A stretch of DNA of 64,000 nt from Verrucomicrobiota bacterium (GCA_028293545.1 JAQGOP010000053.1:1-64000); one strand, 5' to 3'; shown: positions 30,440 through 38,775, counted from the stretch's first letter. A program made the numbers and translations. The notes: generated from the sequence alone by a model not told the origin.

Positions 30440-30485
30440 TCGCAGTGCGGGATCGGGCCCACACCCGCGGATTTCCTCACTGCGA
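30440..30485. terminator. Hairpin between convergent pgpA and the outer-membrane-like gene
   Basis: Outer 8-bp arms TCGCAGTG (30440-30447) and CACTGCGA (30478-30485), with a second inner pairing of CGGG and CCCG. There is no U-tract. A two-way terminator is an inference from position. Confidence 0.45.
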
Positions 30486-30499
30486 CCCGGCGAAGCGCG

Positions 30500-31408
30500 T
30501 CACTTTTTCCCCGGCTGCACGGCGAACTCGATTCGCAGGCTGCCGTTCAGTCCGGTTTCGGTGCCGTCGGGGCCGTTCACGAAACGACCGCCGAGCGTAA
30601 GCAACAAGTGCGTGCGGGCGCCGGGGCCGGGTTTTTTCGTGAGCGGGATCAGGATGTCGGGACGCAGGGCGAAGACGTTGTGGTTTTCATCGCTCAACAG
30701 CATGCTCGTGCTCCAGGTGCCGGTGAGCGCGACGCGAAAACGTTTCCAGTCGCGCGTGGCGCCGGTCGAAAAAGTCAGCGCATTGGCGTGCAGCTGGTTG
30801 CGGCCGAAATTCGGGGGCAGTTCCGTGTGGGAAACAAAGTCGGCGCCAATGCTCGCGTAGCCGACCAGGTTGCAGTCGGGGATCAATTTTTCCGACACGG
30901 CAAAATAGGGGCGCACGTGGCGGTGGCCGTCGGTGAGCTCCAGCGGCGGCCGGCTCACCGGAGTTTCAAGGTCCACGCCCGTGCTCCAACCGAGTGGGTG
31001 CAACGGCGCCATCACCTGCTCGTATTTTCCCCCGAAGCGCACCATCGAAAGCCCGTAGCCGGCGGAGTCCTTCAGGCCATGGGTGAAATAACCTTCGACC
31101 TCGGTGTTCAGCTCGAAGTGTTCGTTGACCTTGGCGCGCGCGCCGACGGGAAGCCGGAGATAATCGCGATGAAGAAAATCGCCGAAATGCGGCCGCGCGT
31201 AATACCGGATCGGGAGCGAACCCGTCAGGTCAGGTTCGCCGAAGGGGCTGAAGCTGGGGAGACGGTCGAGCAGATTGCTGATGTCCCAGGACGACGTTGA
31301 GGCGCCGGCGGCATCGCTCTGGGCGCGGACTGGGTTGAGCGCGATCGGAACCAACAAAACCAACCATGCGCCCAAGCGGGGCCAGCGAGAGGTGATGCGG
31401 TCGGGCAT
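30500..31408 (-). CDS. Hypothetical exported, probably outer-membrane beta-barrel protein
   Basis: A 302-residue protein with a signal peptide (helix GAWLVLLVPIALNPVRAQ). The mature part has alternating polar/hydrophobic strands such as FELNTEVEGYFTHGLK, HVRPYFAVSEKLIPDCNLVG, RFRVALTGTWSTSMLL and THLLLTLGGRFVNG, and ends in SLRIEFAVQPGKK. This pattern suggests a transmembrane beta-barrel of perhaps 10-12 strands, but no family is recognised. It is convergent with pgpA and separated from aroQ by 170 bp. Confidence 0.6.
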   Translation of the reverse strand: MPDRITSRWPRLGAWLVLLVPIALNPVRAQSDAAGASTSSWDISNLLDRLPSFSPFGEPDLTGSLPIRYYARPHFGDFLHRDYLRLPVGARAKVNEHFELNTEVEGYFTHGLKDSAGYGLSMVRFGGKYEQVMAPLHPLGWSTGVDLETPVSRPPLELTDGHRHVRPYFAVSEKLIPDCNLVGYASIGADFVSHTELPPNFGRNQLHANALTFSTGATRDWKRFRVALTGTWSTSMLLSDENHNVFALRPDILIPLTKKPGPGARTHLLLTLGGRFVNGPDGTETGLNGSLRIEFAVQPGKK

Positions 31409-31580
31409 GGAGTTTAGGATCGGGCTGGAAGGGTGTCAGCAGGGAGTTTCACGTGCAGTCTTTGGCGGAGAACTTCGACAGACACCACAACGCCGTGAGG
31501 GTTCGAAGCATCGTCGACGATCGAATTCGGGGTGCCCATGCGCTTCGGTTTTGACCCGGGCCCTGGCCCGAGGCGTGCGC

Positions 31581-32012
31581 TCAGGAACCAACCAGCCGGT
31601 GCAGCGCCTGGATGTATCCCGGGAAACCCTGCCCGCTGATCATGGCGACGCAGGCGCCGGCGGTCATGGAGGTCTGACGAAATTTTTCGCGCTTCTTGAT
31701 ATCCGAGATGTGGACTTCGACCGCGGGCTTGGCGGCGGAGGCAAGGGCGTCGCGCAGCGCGATGCTCGTGTGCGAGTAGGCGCCGAAATTCACGATGAAG
31801 GCGTCGACGCCGCGGTCGGTGAGGGCGTGGATGCGGTCGACCAGCGCGCCTTCGTGGGCCGACTGGAAGAAGCTTAGCGTGACGCCCATTTTCTTCGCCT
31901 CGGCGCGGAGCAGCCGCTCGAGGTCCTGCAGCGTGGCCGTGCCATAGATTTCCGGCTGGCGCTTGCCGAGACGGTCGAGGTTGGGGCCATGCAGGACGGC
32001 GATTTTTTTCAT
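31581..32012 (-). CDS. aroQ: Type II 3-dehydroquinate dehydratase
   Basis: A 143-residue enzyme that dehydrates 3-dehydroquinate in the shikimate pathway. Motifs are IAVLHGPNLDRLGKRQPEIY (residues 4-23), SAHEGALVDRIH, FIVNFGAYSHTSIALRDAL and AVEVHISDIKKREKFRQ. The ATG overlaps the nif3-like stop by four bases. It is the last gene of a five-gene minus-strand run that begins with the polyketide genes; a functional link to them is not implied. Confidence 0.93.
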   Translation of the reverse strand: MKKIAVLHGPNLDRLGKRQPEIYGTATLQDLERLLRAEAKKMGVTLSFFQSAHEGALVDRIHALTDRGVDAFIVNFGAYSHTSIALRDALASAAKPAVEVHISDIKKREKFRQTSMTAGACVAMISGQGFPGYIQALHRLVGS

Positions 32013-32770
32013 AGGGGATTTTCGGTCGCGATGAATTCCCACGGCAGGTGGAATTTTTTGGCAAGCTCGGCCGCCAGGGCCTTCACGCCATGGACTTCGG
32101 TGGCGTAGTGCCCGCAGAGGTAGAGGTTGAGTTTTTCCTCCTGGGCGCGGTTGAAATGCTCCTCGCGCAGCTCGCCGGTCACGAGGGTGTCGACACCGGC
32201 CCCGGCGAGCTCCGGGATGGCGCTGTTGCCGCTCCCGCTGCAGAAAGCGACTTCCCGCGGGTTCGCGTCCCCGTACTCGAGGGCGATGACGCGCGGGTAA
32301 AGCGATTCGAGTTTTCCGCGCAGCGCGGCGCGGCTCAGGCGGCTGGGCGCGATGCAGCCCACGTTCTCGTCGTCCTTGCGGATGAACGCGCGCTTCGGTT
32401 TCAGCCCGAGCTGCCGGGCGAGGAGCGCGTTGTTGCCGATCGCGGGATGGGCGTCGAGCGGCAGGTGGTTCGAATAGAGCGCGCAGTCGCCCTGGATCAA
32501 TGTCGCCACGCGGTCGTAGGCCGGGCCGGTCAGCGGCCGCGGCATGTCCCAATAGATGCCGTGGTGCACGATCAGGAAATCCACGCCCGCCTCGACCGCG
32601 CGTTTGAACGGCACGACCCCGGCATCGACCGCCGCGCCGATCCGGGTGACGCGGCCGCGGTTCGCGACCTGCAGGCCGTTGCAGGCCCCGGGCGCGTCGT
32701 GAAAATCGGCGCGGCGGGTGCGCTGGTCGCAGTAGGCGACGAGGTCGGAGAGCTGCGGTTGATGGGGCAT
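32009..32770 (-). CDS. Nif3-like dinuclear metal-centre protein
   Basis: A 253-residue member of the Nif3/YbgI (DUF34) family, which forms hexameric rings with a two-metal site. Visible motifs are GLQVANRGRVTRIGAAVDA, DFLIVHHGIYWD (first metal histidines, about 65-76), YSNHLPLDAHPAIGNNALLA and the C-terminal YLCGHYATEVHGVKAL. The biochemical role is unsettled; GTP cyclohydrolase-like and metal-handling roles have been proposed. Coupled to aroQ and 19 bp from the polyketide synthase gene. Confidence 0.9.
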   Translation of the reverse strand: MPHQPQLSDLVAYCDQRTRRADFHDAPGACNGLQVANRGRVTRIGAAVDAGVVPFKRAVEAGVDFLIVHHGIYWDMPRPLTGPAYDRVATLIQGDCALYSNHLPLDAHPAIGNNALLARQLGLKPKRAFIRKDDENVGCIAPSRLSRAALRGKLESLYPRVIALEYGDANPREVAFCSGSGNSAIPELAGAGVDTLVTGELREEHFNRAQEEKLNLYLCGHYATEVHGVKALAAELAKKFHLPWEFIATENPL

Positions 32771-32789
32771 TTTTTTGGGCCCGGTTCGG

Positions 32790-33836
32790 TTACTGGCCCG
32801 GTAGGCTGCGGCCGATGCGGCAGCTATGTGCGCTAAAGCCCGCGCCGAAACTCACGAGCCAAAAATCTCCGTCGGGGCCGGGGCGCGCCGTCTTCAGGGT
32901 TTCCTCGAGCGCGAAGAGAACCGACGGGCTGCTCATGTTGCCGAACGCGGACAGCGTTTTCGCGCTCGCCTCGAGGCTGTGCGGCGCGAGCACGGGCGTG
33001 ACCGCTTCGATCACATCGCGGCCGCCGGGATGCACGACGACGCGCGAAACCGGCGCGGCGCCGCGCTCGGCCCAGAGTTGTTGGACGGCGCCGGCGGCGA
33101 GCTCGGGGACGGCGCGATCGAGCAGGTTGCGCAGCTTGCCGTCGCGTTGTTCAAAGCGAAGTTTGTCCCGATCGACGGGGAGGTGAAGCGTGTTGAAATC
33201 GAAAGCCCGCAACCCGGGGGCGCCGGGATGACTGCGCCAGATCGTGGCCGCCGCGCCATCGCTGAACAGGCACGCGCTGATGATCACGCCGGGATCGTCG
33301 TCGAGGTAAAATGCGGCCGAGCAGATCTCGACCGCAATGCAGGCGACGATGGCATTGGGCTGGGCGGCGAGGACACCCTGCGCCGCGCGCAACGTGGGGA
33401 TCGCGGCGCCGCAGCCGAGGCCCACGAGGTCCTGGAGGAACGCATTGGGCCGCAGGCCGAGTTGCTCGGAAACGTAGCTGCTCAGTCCCGGGCAAACGTA
33501 CCCGGTGCAGGTGCAGATGAGGAGGGCGTCGAGTTCGTCGGCGCGAAGGCCGGCCTGGGCGAGCGCGGTGGTGAGGGCGCGGCCGGCGAGTTTCGGGCCT
33601 TCGGAGCGGAAGGCAGCGTTGAGTTGGTCCGCGCTGCGATCAAAGACGCGCTCGATTTCCGGCATCGCGAAATGTCGCGTGGCGATCCCGTGGTTCCCCC
33701 GCAGGATCGTGTGCAGGATCAGCATCGAGCGTTTTTTCAGGCGTTGCCGCACGTCGGAGCGCTGGGCGATCTCCCAGCATTCGGGTTGGGTGAAAGCCGT
33801 GGGTGGAACGGCGGTGGCGAGAGCGTGCAGATGCAT
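32790..33836 (-). CDS. Type III polyketide synthase
   Basis: A 348-residue chalcone/stilbene-synthase-like ketosynthase. The catalytic triad is in place: C142 (LVGLGCGAAIP), H269 (VVVHPGG) and N300 (FGNMSSPSVLF). Such enzymes extend a starter acyl-CoA with malonyl-CoA and cyclise it, giving pyrones or alkylresorcinols. The gene begins on the base after the flavoprotein stop, which follows a methyltransferase with an ATGA overlap. This three-part composition matches phenolic-lipid operons such as srsABC of Streptomyces griseus, where the PKS makes alkylresorcinols that are methylated and hydroxylated. The product here is an inference. Confidence 0.88.
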   Translation of the reverse strand: MHLHALATAVPPTAFTQPECWEIAQRSDVRQRLKKRSMLILHTILRGNHGIATRHFAMPEIERVFDRSADQLNAAFRSEGPKLAGRALTTALAQAGLRADELDALLICTCTGYVCPGLSSYVSEQLGLRPNAFLQDLVGLGCGAAIPTLRAAQGVLAAQPNAIVACIAVEICSAAFYLDDDPGVIISACLFSDGAAATIWRSHPGAPGLRAFDFNTLHLPVDRDKLRFEQRDGKLRNLLDRAVPELAAGAVQQLWAERGAAPVSRVVVHPGGRDVIEAVTPVLAPHSLEASAKTLSAFGNMSSPSVLFALEETLKTARPGPDGDFWLVSFGAGFSAHSCRIGRSLPGQ

Positions 33837-34856
33837 TCAGTGAAGGGCGGCGTAGAGTGGGCGCAGCGGCAGGAGCCGGGCGCGATTCAGCAGGGAGAGC
33901 CATTGCTGGCGCTTGGGTTGGAGGAAATAGGGATGAAGGGCCGAGGCCGACGCGAGGCGCACGCGAAAACGCGCCCGGATCTCGCGGTTGATTTTGCGCA
34001 TGGTTTCCGGCCATTCCGCCGCGCCTTGGGCGTAGGCGATTAGGGGATCGACGGCGATCTGGGCGCTTTGAAAAGCCATCGCCATGCCGTTGCCCGTGAA
34101 CGGTGGGATCATTGCGCACGCGTCGCCGAGTTGCACGCGGTCGGAGCAAAACACCTGGCGATCGAAACCGAGCGCCGCGACCGCGCAGAACGATGCGGGA
34201 TCGAAGGCGGCCTGGTTGAGACGGGAGGCGAGCTCCCCGAGCCCGGCCGCCTGGAGATAACCGACCAGCAAACCTGCGCCCTTCGCGCCGAGTTCGCGTC
34301 GACGGAACAGCCCGCAAACGTTGACCTGCCCGCCTTCGATGCGGGAGAGCCCGACATAAGCCTGGTCGCCGAGGTGCAGTTCCAGCTCCCGCGCGAGCGG
34401 CAGGTCGATCGCGTGGATTTTCAAGCCCAGCCAAGTGGGTCGCCCGCGACGCCGGCCCATTGCGAAGACCCGGCCGGCAGGGGCGGCCGCTTCGGCGATG
34501 CGCGTTTGCCCCTGCAAAATTCCGCCCGCGGCGCAAAACGCCTCGGCGAGGCGAGCGTCGAGGACGTAGCGGCTCAGCCCGAGGGCGGGCGAGGGCAGCG
34601 ATTGGATGCGAACGCGTTTCTCGCGCATGAACCAAGCGATTTCGCGATGCTGCAGCGCGTCGGCGAGGAAAGGCGCCAAGCCCAGGCGCTGAATCGTCGG
34701 CGCCGCGAGCCCGGTGATGAATTCGCCGCAGACGCGATGGCGCGGGTATTTCCCCGCTTCGAAAATAGTCGTGGGCACCTCGGCCCGCCGCAGGGCCAGG
34801 CCGAGCGAAAGTCCCGCGAGCCCGCCGCCGACAATCTCGATGGGACGAGGATTCAT
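33837..34856 (-). CDS. FAD-dependent oxidoreductase of the polyketide cluster
   Basis: A 339-residue flavoprotein of the geranylgeranyl-reductase/aromatic-hydroxylase type. The dinucleotide fold is IEIVGGGLAGLSLGLALRRA (about 8-27), followed by YPRHRVCGEFITG, and the second FAD motif VQLGDACAMIPPFTGNGMAM (about 245-264). It probably hydroxylates or otherwise oxidises the polyketide ring (inference from context). The ATG at 34856 was chosen because it overlaps the methyltransferase stop and directly precedes the Rossmann motif; an upstream extension reads through that gene. Confidence 0.85.
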   Translation of the reverse strand: MNPRPIEIVGGGLAGLSLGLALRRAEVPTTIFEAGKYPRHRVCGEFITGLAAPTIQRLGLAPFLADALQHREIAWFMREKRVRIQSLPSPALGLSRYVLDARLAEAFCAAGGILQGQTRIAEAAAPAGRVFAMGRRRGRPTWLGLKIHAIDLPLARELELHLGDQAYVGLSRIEGGQVNVCGLFRRRELGAKGAGLLVGYLQAAGLGELASRLNQAAFDPASFCAVAALGFDRQVFCSDRVQLGDACAMIPPFTGNGMAMAFQSAQIAVDPLIAYAQGAAEWPETMRKINREIRARFRVRLASASALHPYFLQPKRQQWLSLLNRARLLPLRPLYAALH

Positions 34857-35500
34857 CGATCGCGGCGTACTGCGATCATGCGATAGGCGCCGAGCGTGGT
34901 CGCCGTGCACTGCCATTTCCATGTCGCCGCACTTAGGCCGAGGGCGAGCGGGAGTTCATCGCCGAGAAAACCCGCGGCGATGCTGACGTGGGCGTCGTGG
35001 AGGCTGACCGCATTCGCCCCGAGGAGCGGCGCGACGAGCGCGAAGGTCCGCTGGGAAATGCGGCGTCGCGCGGGCTCGCAGGCGACGACGATTCGGGCGT
35101 GCGGCGAAATCGCGGCCCCGAGCGCGGCGAGTTCGTCGTCGGGAAATTGATGGAAGATCAGGTTGCCAATGACGCCGGCATAGGAGCTGTAACTTGGAAA
35201 GGTGCGAAGGTCCGAGCGATGCCAGGCGCGGCCGACGGGCCAGTCTACCGGACGAGGCCAGAGGTCGAGTCCGTCGACGGGCACGTCGCGTTGATTCAAT
35301 CCCAGGCCGAGTTCGCCGGTGCCCGCGCCGAGCTCGAGGACGGTTTCGCCGGGCTGGAGGCGCCGGGGAAGCTCGTGCAGGAACCAGCGGTGATTGCCCA
35401 TGATGGCATTGGTGATGCGCAAGTCGCGACGGTTTTGGATCGCGGCCGGATCGCTGGGCGCCAACGAGTCGAGCAGCTCGGGCTGAAGCGTGCGTTGCAT
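34853..35500 (-). CDS. Class I SAM-dependent methyltransferase of the polyketide cluster
   Basis: A 215-residue methyltransferase with SAM loop TVLELGAGTGELGLGL (about 53-68), DGLDLWPRP and a VIGNLIFHQFPDDELAAL segment (about 110-127). The likely role is O- or C-methylation of the phenolic product of the adjacent type III PKS, by analogy with SrsB-type enzymes. It is the first gene of the run; its start lies 58 bp from the divergent dCMP deaminase gene, so the promoter must be in that short gap. Confidence 0.78.
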   Translation of the reverse strand: MQRTLQPELLDSLAPSDPAAIQNRRDLRITNAIMGNHRWFLHELPRRLQPGETVLELGAGTGELGLGLNQRDVPVDGLDLWPRPVDWPVGRAWHRSDLRTFPSYSSYAGVIGNLIFHQFPDDELAALGAAISPHARIVVACEPARRRISQRTFALVAPLLGANAVSLHDAHVSIAAGFLGDELPLALGLSAATWKWQCTATTLGAYRMIAVRRDR

Positions 35501-35558
35501 GAAGGTAAGAGGGAGGTTGCCGGGCTGCGGACTGCTGTCCAGAATCGGTTCGCGTTAT

Positions 35559-36035
35559 ATGAATACCGACCTTGCCAGTCCCGTGGACTTGATTGCTGAA
35601 GCGGCCGAAAAGTTCCCAGGGCGACCCTCATGGGATGAATATTTCATGGCAACCGCCGTCCTGCTGGCGTCGCGCTCGAACTGTGAGCGCCTGCACGTCG
35701 GGTGCGTGATCGTGACCGGGGGCGAGCGGAAAAACCGCCTGGTCGCCGCCGGCTACAATGGATTTCTCCCCGGCACGCCCCATGTGTCGCGCCTGCGCGA
35801 CGGCCACGAACAGGCGACCGTCCATGCCGAGCAAAACGCGGTGGCCGACGCCGCGCGCCGTGGCAGTTCAGTCGAGGGCTGCGTGGCGTATGTCACCCAT
35901 TACCCGTGCATCAACTGCGCGAAAATCATGGCGGCGGCGGGGATCGCCGAAATCCGTTATCGCGGGGATTACCTCAATGACCCGCTGGTCGCGCCACTTT
36001 TGGCCGAGGCCGGTGTCAAAATTCTCCAGCTGTGA
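35559..36035 (+). CDS. dCMP deaminase-family protein
   Basis: A 158-residue zinc deaminase. The zinc/catalytic motif is H89-A-E91 (TVHAEQNAVADAAR) with P116-C117-x2-C120 (YPCINCAK). The N-terminal SWDEYFMATAVLLASRSNC is typical of deoxycytidylate deaminases, which feed dUMP and hence dTTP synthesis; the ComE-B competence proteins share it. The ATG at 35559 sits about where the family begins (WDEYFM). Divergent from the polyketide operon. Confidence 0.88.
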   Translation: MNTDLASPVDLIAEAAEKFPGRPSWDEYFMATAVLLASRSNCERLHVGCVIVTGGERKNRLVAAGYNGFLPGTPHVSRLRDGHEQATVHAEQNAVADAARRGSSVEGCVAYVTHYPCINCAKIMAAAGIAEIRYRGDYLNDPLVAPLLAEAGVKILQL

Positions 36036-36114
36036 CCAGCCCGCCGAGTTGCCCTTTTTGAACGGAGCGAGATTTTCAGTTGGACCGACCCAAAGCCTGC
36101 CTCGAACTCACCGC

Positions 36115-36669
36115 ATGCGCGAACGCCGCAAAACCACGAAGCCCACGATGGCGGGATCGCTCCTCCTGGCGCATCCGATTCTAAAGGACCCGAATTTTCG
36201 GCGGACGGTGGTGCTGATGTCGTCGCACGGCACGGATGGAGCGATGGGCGTGGTATTGAACCGCCCGCTCGGGAAAAAACTCGGCGACCTGAATGGCGAG
36301 TTCGCATTGGGACCCTTGGCGGCGGTGCCGCTCTACCTGGGTGGGCCGGTCGAGACGAAGCAGCTGTTGCTGGCGGCGTGGCAGGCGCGCGACGACGGTT
36401 TCCAGCTTCATTTCGGCATCGAGCCCGAGAAGGCGGCGGTGCTCCTGACCGAGCCGAGCACGCATATCCGGGCGTTCTTAGGATATTCCGGGTGGACCGG
36501 TGGCCAGCTTGAAACGGAGCTGAAGCAGAACACTTGGATCGTGGCGGAGATTCCGCCCGATTTGCTCGAGCATCCCCAGGATGACGGACTTTGGCGCGGC
36601 GTGCTCGGCGGCATCGGCGACGAGTGGAAGCTGCTGGCGGATGAGCCGGAGGATACGAGTCGGAATTGA
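36115..36669 (+). CDS. YqgE/AlgH-family protein
   Basis: A 184-residue protein with the family signature GSLLLAHPILKDPNFRRTVV (about 14-33), GAMGVVLNRPLG, LYLGGPVETKQLLLA and GYSGWTGGQLETELKQNTWI. The family is widespread, small and of unclear function (linked historically to alginate regulation in Pseudomonas). An alternative start is the ATG encoding MAGSLLL. The gene is 80 bp after the dCMP deaminase and followed by a repeat pair. Confidence 0.92.
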   Translation: MRERRKTTKPTMAGSLLLAHPILKDPNFRRTVVLMSSHGTDGAMGVVLNRPLGKKLGDLNGEFALGPLAAVPLYLGGPVETKQLLLAAWQARDDGFQLHFGIEPEKAAVLLTEPSTHIRAFLGYSGWTGGQLETELKQNTWIVAEIPPDLLEHPQDDGLWRGVLGGIGDEWKLLADEPEDTSRN

Positions 36670-36681
36670 AGCGTTCGGGTG

Positions 36682-36808
36682 GCGCAGGCGGGCCGACTAT
36701 TTTCCGAAGTAGCGAGCAGCGAGCACGCCCGAGCAAATGGCAAACGCACGATTCCGGCACACATGCCTTACTTGCTACTTTCCGGAGCAGGCGGGCCGCC
36801 TGCGCTAC
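36682..36808. repeat. Inverted pair of family A repeats beside the IS1-like element
   Basis: A decayed left copy (GCGCAGGCGGGCCGAC, 36682-36697) and a full right copy (36787-36808), with a core containing GAAGTAGCGAGCAGCGAGCA like that at 13381-13507. Both pairs are 127 bp long. The IS1-like element begins five bases after the right copy. Confidence 0.8.
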
Positions 36809-36830
36809 CTAGCGGTAGTGTCCTAATTTG

Positions 36831-37313
36831 CTATCGCATTACGAAACCATCGGCCCTTAACCAGTCAATCGGACGCACGCAGGGTACTCCGAACACGTGC
36901 GCGACGTCGGGAATTTTAATCCTCGATATCACAAGAGGTTTATCTGCGACCTCATGAGTAACGATCTTGTGAGAATGCGTTTTCGCGTAAGCTATTAGGA
37001 ACGGGTCAGCACCACTCAAGAATTTCGCCTTGGCGGAATCAGTGTAGCCGGACTTTTCCACGTGCTCTATTATTGTTTTGGCAGTTTCATTGGCGGCTGA
37101 ATCGAGATGGAGGAAAAGATGCTTTCGGAGGTCTGCCCACTTAGCTAGCTGGTCATTGCCTTTGCAGAGTTCATTCCCGACCTGCCTGATACTGAACGCA
37201 TTTCCGCATGCCTGTTCTTTCTCAACGAAGCTCCAAAATGCAGGACAAATATCGAATGGATAAAATCCATCCTTCGCCTGAATAAAGGTGTTGGAATCGA
37301 GGATGTAGGCCAT
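36831..37313 (-). CDS. DUF4411 PIN-like putative toxin nuclease
   Basis: A 160-residue protein of the DUF4411 type with a PIN-like acidic set: D6 (ILDSNTF), E48 (VGNELC) and D103 (GADPFLIAYA), plus IVTHEVADKP. PIN domains are RNases and often toxins. DUF4411 genes frequently follow XRE-ImmA/IrrE genes, as here, with an ATGA overlap to the upstream gene. Its TAG stop is the first codon next to the element's left inverted repeat. All key acidic residues appear present, so activity is plausible; toxicity is an inference. Confidence 0.85.
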   Translation of the reverse strand: MAYILDSNTFIQAKDGFYPFDICPAFWSFVEKEQACGNAFSIRQVGNELCKGNDQLAKWADLRKHLFLHLDSAANETAKTIIEHVEKSGYTDSAKAKFLSGADPFLIAYAKTHSHKIVTHEVADKPLVISRIKIPDVAHVFGVPCVRPIDWLRADGFVMR

Positions 37314-38509
37314 CAGGAGACGAATCCGAATCGTTTACCCATCGCGTGGATCGCGCTGGTAGTCTTGAGCCCAAGTAAACCCATGGCATCGCGGTAGAGG
37401 GTTCGCCCTTCAAGCGCGCTGCCAACCAGAGCGTGAGCAAACGTTGGGCTAACTCTAGGGAGTAGAACCGCGTTATAAAACGAAGGGCCGCCTCCATCTC
37501 GTTTCTTGGCCGCGAGCTTTGCGCGGGCAGCCAATTCCTTGAAATGATTTTCCCGGGCGTCGTACATTGCCTGGAATTGTTTTTCTTCAATTGCACCGAT
37601 GTCCTTCAAACGTCGGAGCATGACGAGTACGCTGACCCGGAAATAAGTGCCGAGCCTAGCAATGCGATAATCCGTGAGGGGTATCCCCGAAACTTTCGCG
37701 AGAAGTTCGTTTGTCGGAACCAGTATTTCCGCCGCAACGGCGTTACAGAATTTTTCTACGTCTACTTCTCCAGAATAGGTCTTGGCTAGATTAGAGATGC
37801 CAGAAACTCCTAACCAAATATGCACGATTTCATGCGCCAACGTGAACAACTGGGCTGCTCTGGCGTCGGCGCTGTTCACGAAAATCAGAGGGGCGTAAGG
37901 ATCGGAAAGTGCGAACCCCCGGAACTCGCCAACCGAAAGTCTCCGGTCGTATTCGATGCCCACGGCGTTGTTTCTGAGAACCAATATTCCGCACTCTTCG
38001 ATTCGCTCTATCATCGCAACGAGAGCGGTTTCTTTATTTATCGCCACCGCCCGTTTCACCGTCGAAATGCCCATCGCGGCATTTACTTTCTTGGCGACTG
38101 TCGCCGGATCGTCGCGTAAGGAAACAGATCCAACAAACCAGAGGGGATTAGCGCCCGACTGGATCAAATGATCTTTATACCATGCCTGCTTACGCTGAGC
38201 ATCGTATACGGTTTCCAAGAGGTCGGGGGTGGGGGCATCAATGCCTGCGCCTCCAACGGTCCTAAAGTCGCTTATCGGGAGGGTCTCTTTGTGAGGCTCG
38301 TTAAGATAGAGAAACCCAACGGGCGTGTGGGTGGCATCAGCTAGCTTCTCCAAAATGTCTACGTCGATCTCCCCATCCGTCTCCCATTTCGTAATGTCTT
38401 CTTCGGGAATGCCTAATTTTATCGCCAATTCTTCGGCGTCGAGACGGGCCCGACGTCTCGCCCATGCTAGCACGGAAGGCTCAAGTAAAATGTTCACGGC
38501 GTCCGGCAC
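37313..38509 (-). CDS. XRE-ImmA/IrrE protein (HTH plus zinc metallopeptidase), putative antitoxin
   Basis: A 398-residue protein. The N-terminal helix-turn-helix (about 18-66, LDAEELAIKLGIPEEDITKW) is followed by an ImmA/IrrE peptidase domain with H226-E-I-V-H230 (TLAHEIVHIWLG) and EVDVEKFCNAVAAEILVP as the third-ligand region. ImmA-type peptidases cleave repressors; XRE-ImmA fusions next to DUF4411 or other PIN proteins have been predicted to be antitoxins. The start is GTG, overlapping the RHH gene by 16 bp; a second GTG four codons on is possible. It probably represses its own operon through the dyad at 38740. Confidence 0.88.
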   Translation of the reverse strand: MPDAVNILLEPSVLAWARRRARLDAEELAIKLGIPEEDITKWETDGEIDVDILEKLADATHTPVGFLYLNEPHKETLPISDFRTVGGAGIDAPTPDLLETVYDAQRKQAWYKDHLIQSGANPLWFVGSVSLRDDPATVAKKVNAAMGISTVKRAVAINKETALVAMIERIEECGILVLRNNAVGIEYDRRLSVGEFRGFALSDPYAPLIFVNSADARAAQLFTLAHEIVHIWLGVSGISNLAKTYSGEVDVEKFCNAVAAEILVPTNELLAKVSGIPLTDYRIARLGTYFRVSVLVMLRRLKDIGAIEEKQFQAMYDARENHFKELAARAKLAAKKRDGGGPSFYNAVLLPRVSPTFAHALVGSALEGRTLYRDAMGLLGLKTTSAIHAMGKRFGFVS

Positions 38510-38733
38510 TCCTTCAAATTAACTGGGTTGTTGGTGTATTGGTCGAGAAGCATTTCGACCAGATTGGACAGCGGTTTCCCCCAGCGGGTGCTAGCTTTCT
38601 TAAGGACCTTAACGTCAAGTGACACTGTAACCTTCCGCTTTCTTTGCCCTGTTGGCGGACGACCAGCCCCGACACGATTTCCACCGTGGCGGAAGCGCAC
38701 CTTCCGTTTTCTAGGCCGATTTGTCTTGTCCAT
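38494..38733 (-). CDS. Small ribbon-helix-helix-like DNA-binding protein
   Basis: A 79-residue basic protein. After an arginine-rich head (DKTNRPRKRKVRFRHGGNR) comes KVTVSLDVKVLKKASTRWGK then PLSNLVEMLLDQYTNN, the strand-helix-helix pattern of MetJ/Arc/CopG proteins. It is the first gene of the three-gene operon and overlaps the next by 16 bp. The ATG at 38733 leaves the operator-like dyad (38740-38760) just upstream; an ATG at 38751 would put the start inside it. A role as co-repressor or second antitoxin is an inference. Confidence 0.7.
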   Translation of the reverse strand: MDKTNRPRKRKVRFRHGGNRVGAGRPPTGQRKRKVTVSLDVKVLKKASTRWGKPLSNLVEMLLDQYTNNPVNLKECRTP

Positions 38734-38739
38734 GCTTTT

Positions 38740-38760
38740 GAATATGGTCATACCGTATTC
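38740..38760. promoter_or_regulatory. Operator-like dyad between cargo operon and transposase
   Basis: GAATA-N-GGT-N3-ACC-N-TATTC: eight of nine positions pair. It sits in the 42-bp gap between the divergent RHH gene and the transposase, so one bound repressor could silence both. Confidence 0.6.
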
Positions 38761-38775
38761 AAGTACAAGACGAAA

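Noticed and set aside
31414-31539. 41-codon minus-strand frame (MGTPNSIVDDASNPHGVVVS...) downstream of aroQ
   Set aside because: No ribosome-binding site, no recognisable motif, and chance frames of this size are common at this GC content.
36682-36808. CRISPR-like or tRNA-like structure from repeated GTAGC motifs
   Set aside because: The motifs are unevenly spaced and belong to a family A inverted pair; no repeat-spacer periodicity or cloverleaf is present.
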